DNA from: UMGS1649 sp045534225
GTDB taxonomy: Bacteria; Bacillota; Clostridia; TANB77; CAG-465
Direction of reading: 5' to 3'
DNA length: 64,000 bases
Assembly: GCA_045534225.1 (NCBI GenBank)
Contig: JAZSJJ010000004.1
Location: 1 to 64,000, forward strand
Shown: positions 59,183-64,000 of the stretch, piece by piece
Layout: each line of letters begins with the position of its first letter
Position numbering within the stretch: the first letter of the stretch is position 1
The notes under the pieces: generated by a model
What the model saw: only the letters and a program-made list of their open reading frames with translations
Told to the model about the DNA's origin: nothing
The model's database searches: none
Made by a program: the position numbers and the translations under genes

Positions 59183-60958
59183 TTAGCCGTCAATTCCTGG
59201 TCCGTCAAAATCTACTGTAGGTGTATCAGTTTCTGATCTTTCACCAACTGATGTATCTACTTCTTCTGGTGGGTATACACCTGCAGTTAAAGTATCTATC
59301 ATATCTGTTGATGCTGGTACTACTGGAGTATCAGTTCCGTCACCTGTCACTACTGGCTCTGTAGCTTCAGTAACAACTGGAGCATCTGTTCCGTCTGTTG
59401 GTGCTGAATGAGATCTAGTTTCTGAACTTTCTGATGCTAATACAGCTATTAAACCAGCTTCTCTCATTGTTCTGTCATAGCCTTCTACAGCATCTCTTCC
59501 TACACTGTCTATATCTGCTCTTACAGAATCACGTACCGCGCTAGATCTTGGATCTATTTCAGCTGATGCTGGTAATGATTCGAATTTATCTCCACCTGTT
59601 AACCAAGATATTGGATTAAATCTTCTTTTAGCTTTAACTTTTTTATGAGTGTCTAATGTTCCTCTGAATGTTTCCATTCTTCCTAATTCATTTTTAGCTA
59701 ATAAGTATAATCTTTCATCTTCGCCTCTTAATTCTTCACCTGCAGCTATTCTAGCGTCTCCAGCTTCAACAACTTTAGCATATATTGCTTCAGCTTTTGT
59801 TTTTGTCTTAGGATTTGAAGCTAACGCTTTAATTCCTTTCCATGTAGTAAGTTCAGCGCTTGGTACTACTCCTTCACCGAAATCTTGTTTTGGATCTATT
59901 CCATATACAGTTTCAATTTGAGATATTGGAGTTCTGTATCCTTTAGCCATGTAATCTCCCATAGCTGTAAATATAACTTTAGCTTTATTTCTAAATAATC
60001 CAGTTGTTATTCCATATTTAGTATAAGCTTTAGGATCAGACATAAGTGGTAATAATTTCTTTATATGTACTTCACTTAATTGTTTTTCTTTCGCAAGTCT
60101 ATATATACCATTAAATTCTTCAACAGTTAATTCTGCTGGTGCTTCTGGAGCTGCAACACTTGCTGATGTTCTTCCACTTGGAGTTGTTGTAGATGAACTA
60201 CCTGGTGTAGTTGTAGAACCGCTGCCACCTGGTACTGCTGGTCCAGTTGTTCTTCCGCTTGGTGTTCCTGTTCCAGAACCTGTTCCTGGTACAACTGGTT
60301 CATCTGTTCCATCGCCATCGCCTGGCACAACTGGTTCATCTGTTCCATCGCCGTCACCTGGTACAACTGGTTCGTCTGTTCCATCGCCGTCACCTGGTAC
60401 AACTGGTTCGTCTTTTGTTCCAAAGTTTTTCTTAGCTCTTTCTATTCTTTTTTCTAGTTTTTCTAATTTATCTATTTCATCTGGTTCAAATACACCTTTA
60501 TCTTTAAAGATATTCATTATTGGTATTAATTTTTTATTATTTTCTTTTATTTCTCTTTTTGCTGAGTTTATTGCTCTTGTAGCCAAACTCATTTCTTTTT
60601 CTATACCTTTTATTTCAGCTTGGTATATTCTTATTTTGTCTTTATCTCCAGCTTCGCCCTTACCTTCTTCTTCAGCAATCATAGCTTGTAATTCTTCTAT
60701 TCTTGCTTTAGATTTTTCTAAGAACTCGTTGTTTACAGCCATTTTTTCTTCTAAACCTTTAATGGCATCCATTATTTCTTGTTTTGCATTTCTTCCTAGT
60801 TCAACGATACTTTCCTCTAGGCTAGCAATTGCTTTATCAAAACCAGCAACTATATTCGCTCTTTCTGGATCAGATAAATCATCTCTTCCTTCTGCAGCCT
60901 CTTTATCTGCAACAAGTTTTTGATATTGTTCTTCTAATATTTCATAATCTTTTCCCAC
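59183..60958 (-). CDS. Coiled-coil protein with DEPVVPGDGDGT repeats, unknown
   Basis: 591 residues from a GTG start (GGAGGT 7 nt upstream). No signal peptide or membrane helix, so cytosolic or associated with something. Residues ~1-180: coiled coils (LEESIVELGRNAKQEIMDAI, GIEKEMSLATRAINSAKREI). Residues ~182-230: three to four 12-residue repeats, DEPVVPGDGDGT. Then a Ser/Thr/Gly-rich stretch (about 230-270) and a mixed domain (about 280-470: LSEVHIKKLLPLM, QIETVYGIDPKQDFG). The end is acidic and Thr/Pro-rich. Not recognised. The preceding 41-residue coiled-coil gene shares its promoter. Confidence 0.7.
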   Translation of the reverse strand: MGKDYEILEEQYQKLVADKEAAEGRDDLSDPERANIVAGFDKAIASLEESIVELGRNAKQEIMDAIKGLEEKMAVNNEFLEKSKARIEELQAMIAEEEGKGEAGDKDKIRIYQAEIKGIEKEMSLATRAINSAKREIKENNKKLIPIMNIFKDKGVFEPDEIDKLEKLEKRIERAKKNFGTKDEPVVPGDGDGTDEPVVPGDGDGTDEPVVPGDGDGTDEPVVPGTGSGTGTPSGRTTGPAVPGGSGSTTTPGSSSTTTPSGRTSASVAAPEAPAELTVEEFNGIYRLAKEKQLSEVHIKKLLPLMSDPKAYTKYGITTGLFRNKAKVIFTAMGDYMAKGYRTPISQIETVYGIDPKQDFGEGVVPSAELTTWKGIKALASNPKTKTKAEAIYAKVVEAGDARIAAGEELRGEDERLYLLAKNELGRMETFRGTLDTHKKVKAKRRFNPISWLTGGDKFESLPASAEIDPRSSAVRDSVRADIDSVGRDAVEGYDRTMREAGLIAVLASESSETRSHSAPTDGTDAPVVTEATEPVVTGDGTDTPVVPASTDMIDTLTAGVYPPEEVDTSVGERSETDTPTVDFDGPGIDG

Positions 60959-60970
60959 AATAATTACCTC

Positions 60971-61096
60971 CTATTTTTTTAGTTCGTCAACTTTCTTTTG
61001 TAGTTCTGCAAGTTTTTCTAAATCTTCTGTAGCTTTCTTTAATTTTTCTACATCTACGTTTATTTCTTCTTCAGTGTAGAATTTCTTTTCTTCCAT
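60971..61096 (-). CDS. 41-residue coiled-coil peptide
   Basis: 41 residues, strong RBS GGAGG, 8 nt before ATG. Entirely charged helix, MEEKKFYTEEEINV then KLKKATEDLEKLAELQKK, with a heptad-like Leu pattern. Probably a small coiled-coil partner. It ends 12 nt before the GTG of the repeat protein, whose N-terminus is also coiled coil, and both share the promoter at 61140-61168. No homologue recognised. Confidence 0.65.
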   Translation of the reverse strand: MEEKKFYTEEEINVDVEKLKKATEDLEKLAELQKKVDELKK

Positions 61097-61111
61097 AATA
61101 TATACCTCCAC

Positions 61112-61125
61112 ATGCAAATTTGCAT
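61112..61125. promoter_or_regulatory. Palindromic operator candidate ATGCAAATTTGCAT
   Basis: Perfect 14-bp palindrome at 61112-61125, lying about 10 bp downstream of the predicted start of the 41-residue peptide transcript and just upstream of its RBS. Suitable for a dimeric repressor; no regulator gene is adjacent. Confidence 0.5.
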
Positions 61126-61139
61126 ACTCTTATATTTCA

Positions 61140-61168
61140 ATACTAACATATATAAAAAAATATGTCAA
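61140..61168 (-). promoter_or_regulatory. Sigma-A promoter of the coiled-coil pair
   Basis: Minus strand TTGACA (61168-61163), 17-bp spacer, TAGTAT (61145-61140). Confidence 0.65.
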
Positions 61169-61228
61169 CGATTTTTCTTTATGTTTTTTCGTGTATTCTA
61201 GGGCTTTCTTGCATATAATATACTAAAC

Positions 61229-61257
61229 TTGACTATTTGTTAAAAATATTGTACAAT
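61229..61257 (+). promoter_or_regulatory. Sigma-A promoter of glmS
   Basis: TTGACT (61229-61234), 17-bp spacer, TACAAT (61252-61257). It gives a leader of about 230 nt that contains the ribozyme. Confidence 0.75.
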
Positions 61258-61311
61258 AGTCGTTGAAAATATTTTTAGACTTAAAGGAGTGAGTTTAAAG
61301 AGGTTTAAGAA

Positions 61312-61455
61312 TATTAGCGCAGGGTTTTGCTAATTTTAGCAAATTGACGAGGATGATAGTTATCGACACATCAGCGGGTGCTATCACGGTTTAATGGGAT
61401 CGACATATAGGTACAAAAGGTAAAATTCGGGAATTACTACAAAAAGCCTATAATC
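61312..61455 (+). ncRNA. glmS ribozyme (glucosamine-6-phosphate-activated)
   Basis: In the glmS leader. Conserved elements in order: cleavage site ATTA|GCGC (between 61316 and 61317), hairpin TTTGCTA / TAGCAAA, TTGACGAGGAT (61344-61354), ATCGA, GCGGGTGCTATCACGG (61374-61389), GGTAC and the A-rich ACAAAAAGCC end. When glucosamine-6-phosphate accumulates the ribozyme cuts the mRNA and glmS expression falls. The exact 3' limit is approximate. Confidence 0.93.
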
Positions 61456-61494
61456 CAAATGTACATTGAAAATAGAATATGGAGGATTATTATT

Positions 61495-63291
61495 ATGTGC
61501 GGAATTATAGGATACGCTTCAAAGAATGAAGATTCTTGTAGCGTTGCATTGTCATGCTTAAAAAACTTAGAATATAGAGGTTACGATTCCTCTGGTGTCG
61601 CTACTAGCGAACAAGGAAAAATCAATATGTATAAAGCGCAAGGTAAAATTGCTAATCTGGAAGAGAAAATTAAAGATCATGATATTTCTGCTTCTACTGC
61701 TATTGCGCATACTAGATGGGCTACACACGGAGAGCCAAGTGAGACTAACGCTCACCCACATAAAGTTGGGCACGTTACTTTAGTGCATAACGGAATCATT
61801 GAGAACTACTCAGATATTAAACAAGATTTATTATCTAAAGGAATGAATTTTGTTTCTGAAACAGATTCTGAAGTTGCATGTGGATACATTAATTATATGT
61901 ATGAACAAACAGGAGATAAAATGGCAAGTATAAAAGCCGCTTGTGATGAATTTAGGGGTTCTTATGCCCTACCAATTATCTTTGATGATGAGCCAAATAC
62001 AATTTACTCTGTTAGAAAAAACAGTCCTTTAATTGTTGGCCTTAGCGATAATGGTAACTTTGTGTCTTCTGACGTTTCAGCAATACTTAATTATACAAAT
62101 AAATATGTATTGTTAGATAATGATGAATACGTTAAAGTTACAAACGATAACGTTGAGATATTTGACTCTAACCTAAATAAAATAGATAAGCCAGTAGATA
62201 CTGCTACTTGGAGTGCTGTTGAATACCAAAAGAATGGTTATGACCACTTCATGTTAAAAGAAATCTATGAACAACCTAAAGTTGTTAAAAACATATTAGG
62301 TAAATTCTATGATGATATAGACTTCACAAAATACGATAATATACACATCGTTGCTTGTGGTAGTGCTATGCATGCTGGTATGGTAGCTAAATACCTTTTA
62401 GAAAATAATGCTAAAGTTAGAACTACTGTAGAAATAGCTTCAGAATATAGATATAAAGAAAATCTAATTACACCTTCTACTCTAGTTATAATAATATCTC
62501 AATCTGGCGAAACTGCAGATACTTTAGCAGCATTGCGTCTTGCAAAAGAACAAGGTGCATATGTTTTAGCTATAGTTAATGTTGTTGGTTCTTCTATTGC
62601 TCGTGAAGCAGATAAAACAATATACACTTATGCAGGACCAGAAATAGCAGTTGCTACAACTAAAGGTTATTCTTCACAAGTTGCTACTCTAACAAATGTA
62701 GCTCTTACAATAATGAAACAAAAAGGATTATTAGAAGATTCTGTTATGGATACTTTCTATAGAGATATAGAAAAAATAGAAACATTAGCAGAAGATTTAA
62801 TTAATTCTAGAGATATGTATAAAGCTATAGCAAATAAGTTATATACTCACGAAAATGTATTATACATTGGACGTGGCATAGATAGTGCAAGTTGTATGGA
62901 AGGTTCTCTAAAACTTAAAGAAATATCTTACATACACTCAGAAGCGTATGCAGCAGGCGAATTAAAACACGGTACAATATCACTTGTAGATCAAGGAACA
63001 CCTGTTATAACTATCGCTACAGTAGACAATCTATATGAAAAAACAATAAGCAATCTAAAAGAGACAAAAGCTCGTGGAGCTTATACTCTACTAATAACTA
63101 CAGATAACCAAAATGTAGATAATATAAAAGACTCATTAGACGATGTAATTATTCTACCTAAAGTTTCAGAGTTTTCACAATCACTTCTAGTAGTTATTGT
63201 CCTTCAATTAATTGCTTATGAAACAGCTATACTAAGAGGCGCAGATATAGACAAACCTAAAAATCTTGCTAAATCTGTTACTGTTGAATAA
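61495..63291 (+). CDS. glmS: Glutamine-fructose-6-phosphate aminotransferase
   Basis: 598 residues from the ATG at 61495 (RBS GGAGG); an upstream reading would add 12 residues before the catalytic Cys. After Met removal, C1 is the glutaminase nucleophile (MCGIIGYASK). Glutaminase domain about 1-220 (YRGYDSSGVAT, HTRWATHGEPS, THPH); two SIS isomerase domains about 280-420 and 450-580 (GSAMHAGMVAKY, SQSGETADTLAALR, EIASEYRYK, ELKHGTISLVDQGTPV). Makes glucosamine-6-phosphate for peptidoglycan. Controlled by the ribozyme in its leader. Confidence 0.97.
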   Translation: MCGIIGYASKNEDSCSVALSCLKNLEYRGYDSSGVATSEQGKINMYKAQGKIANLEEKIKDHDISASTAIAHTRWATHGEPSETNAHPHKVGHVTLVHNGIIENYSDIKQDLLSKGMNFVSETDSEVACGYINYMYEQTGDKMASIKAACDEFRGSYALPIIFDDEPNTIYSVRKNSPLIVGLSDNGNFVSSDVSAILNYTNKYVLLDNDEYVKVTNDNVEIFDSNLNKIDKPVDTATWSAVEYQKNGYDHFMLKEIYEQPKVVKNILGKFYDDIDFTKYDNIHIVACGSAMHAGMVAKYLLENNAKVRTTVEIASEYRYKENLITPSTLVIIISQSGETADTLAALRLAKEQGAYVLAIVNVVGSSIAREADKTIYTYAGPEIAVATTKGYSSQVATLTNVALTIMKQKGLLEDSVMDTFYRDIEKIETLAEDLINSRDMYKAIANKLYTHENVLYIGRGIDSASCMEGSLKLKEISYIHSEAYAAGELKHGTISLVDQGTPVITIATVDNLYEKTISNLKETKARGAYTLLITTDNQNVDNIKDSLDDVIILPKVSEFSQSLLVVIVLQLIAYETAILRGADIDKPKNLAKSVTVE

Positions 63292-63334
63292 TCCTTTTAG
63301 TATTAAAGCTAGAATTTAAATAATATATAAAAGT

Positions 63335-63366
63335 AAAGAGTGTTAACATTTAAGTTAACACTCTTT
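63335..63366. terminator. Bidirectional terminator
   Basis: 13-bp perfect stem AAAGAGTGTTAAC / GTTAACACTCTTT, 6-nt loop, between convergent glmS and the gene at 63396. Confidence 0.85.
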
Positions 63367-63395
63367 TTATATTTATTTAATTTATAAATTGTTAT

Positions 63396-63698
63396 CTATT
63401 CTTCTGTCTTAGTTTCAACATCGGTTGTAGCTTTCATCTCTCCATACTTCTTATACATTTTTACAAATAATGCTACTAATATAATTACTCCTAAAGCAAG
63501 CATTGCAATTCCACCTAGAATAGTTTCTTCTAGCATTAGCACTCCCACAAAAAGTATTGCGCCAGTACCTAATAAATAAAGTAATATAATTATTATAGCT
63601 AATAATACTCTTAGAAATTTAGGAACCTTCTTGTTCTCACTTGCTTCTACTCCAACTTCAAAAATTAATTCTATTAAAAATTCAATTAACCCTTCCAT
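63396..63698 (-). CDS. Small two-helix membrane protein
   Basis: 100 residues. Helical N-terminus, two membrane segments (about 30-52 and 58-80), charged tail (KKYGEMKATTDVETKTEE). Not recognised. It starts 11 nt after the stop of the PBP2-type gene, so it is probably translated with it; RBS AAGGAG. Confidence 0.6.
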   Translation of the reverse strand: MEGLIEFLIELIFEVGVEASENKKVPKFLRVLLAIIIILLYLLGTGAILFVGVLMLEETILGGIAMLALGVIILVALFVKMYKKYGEMKATTDVETKTEE

Positions 63699-63709
63699 AT
63701 ATATTCTCC

Positions 63710-64000
63710 TTAGTACTTCACACTTGGTATTAATACTTCATTTACTTCTTTATTTACATTTTCATTAGATATATTGAAATATTCTTCAAGTATTGGTTTT
63801 ACTATATTTGCAACAGCTGTACCAGAATCTCCGTGTTCTACTATTGCAACAACTGCTATTTGTGGATTTTCTATTGGTGCAAACCCAACGAATACTCCGT
63901 TTGGATGTCCACTAGATACTTGAGCTGTTCCTGTTTTACCAGCAACTTCTATATCTGAATTCTTAAATACAATGTATGATGTACCACCTTGTTCAGATGT
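63710..64000 (-). CDS. PBP2-type penicillin-binding protein, C-terminal part (truncated by window edge)
   Basis: Last 96 codons of a gene whose start lies beyond 64000. DIEVAGKTGTAQVSSGHPNGVF (the KTG box of the transpeptidase) and GFAPIENPQIAVVAIVEHG identify a class B PBP of the PBP2/MrdA or SpoVD type. The serine and SxN boxes are outside the window, so the subtype is open. The tail ends in PSVKY. The stop is 11 nt before the small membrane protein gene. Confidence 0.85.
   Translation of the reverse strand, partial: TSEQGGTSYIVFKNSDIEVAGKTGTAQVSSGHPNGVFVGFAPIENPQIAVVAIVEHGDSGTAVANIVKPILEEYFNISNENVNKEVNEVLIPSVKY

Overview
The window is a low-GC, endospore-forming Firmicute, most likely an uncultured anaerobic clostridium. 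The evidence is a complete eight-gene spoIIIA operon, spoIIR, spoVG, a dipicolinate synthase subunit (dpaB) behind a sigma-K-type promoter, a 22-codon spoVM-like gene, a Gram-positive type lexA with its own operators, a glmS ribozyme, and tRNAs of Firmicute type. I cannot name the genus. Most genes lie on the minus strand, are tightly packed, and form operons bounded by sigma-A promoters (TTGACA/TTGAAA, 16-18 bp, TATAAT) and U-tailed hairpins.

Layout. 0-2.1 kb: a membrane-anchored leucine-rich-repeat protein and a free-standing unannotated small RNA of about 245 nt. 2.1-7 kb: spoIIIAA-AH. 7-10.3 kb: a two-helix membrane protein, uvrC (without its C-terminal HhH domain), spoVG and a HAD phosphatase. 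10.4-12.5 kb: a prepilin-like protein that shares a domain with the LRR protein, then the spoVM-like gene and its two-TM partner. 12.6-24.1 kb: nth facing a long minus-strand run (dxs, small housekeeping and unknown genes, two GNATs, adenosine deaminase-like, rbgA, addA, radical-SAM). 24.2-30.6 kb: dpaB, lexA, and rlmN-prpC-prkC-pfkA. 30.7-34.1 kb: a small zinc-ribbon/helical gene pair and a DHHW/MBOAT O-acylation pair. 34.2-39.6 kb: rpoZ, CMP-kinase-like, priA, def, fmt, acyl-ACP thioesterase. 39.7-47 kb: a 576-residue unknown, a PIN-domain protein, a TtcA-like enzyme, spoIIR and a class A PBP. 47-54.2 kb: twin zinc-ribbon genes, then secG-rnr-(membrane protein)-trmB-(small membrane protein)-U32 peptidase. 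54.2-64 kb: tRNA-fMet, a DUF5412-like gene, a membrane protein, an LCP-family protein with a long repeat tail, elongator tRNA-Met, fabG, a coiled-coil/repeat protein with a 41-residue partner, the glmS ribozyme and glmS, and the 3' end of a PBP2-type gene.

Themes. Sporulation: SpoIIR and the SpoIIIA channel link forespore and mother cell; the SpoVM-like peptide would mark the forespore membrane; DpaB makes the spore-core chelator. Cell envelope: glmS supplies hexosamine, the PBPs polymerise and cross-link peptidoglycan, LCP and MBOAT/DHHW proteins attach and acylate wall polymers, and PrkC/PrpC sense and signal wall state. Repair and stress: lexA, uvrC, nth, addA, priA.

The least explained parts are the small RNA at 1838-2084, the spoVM-like pair, the coiled-coil/repeat pair at 59.2-61.1 kb, the twin zinc-ribbon genes with a 15-bp inverted repeat, and a scattered set of compact single-gene units (membrane protein, HAD, PIN, zinc ribbon, helical protein) whose base composition is visibly richer in GC than their neighbours.
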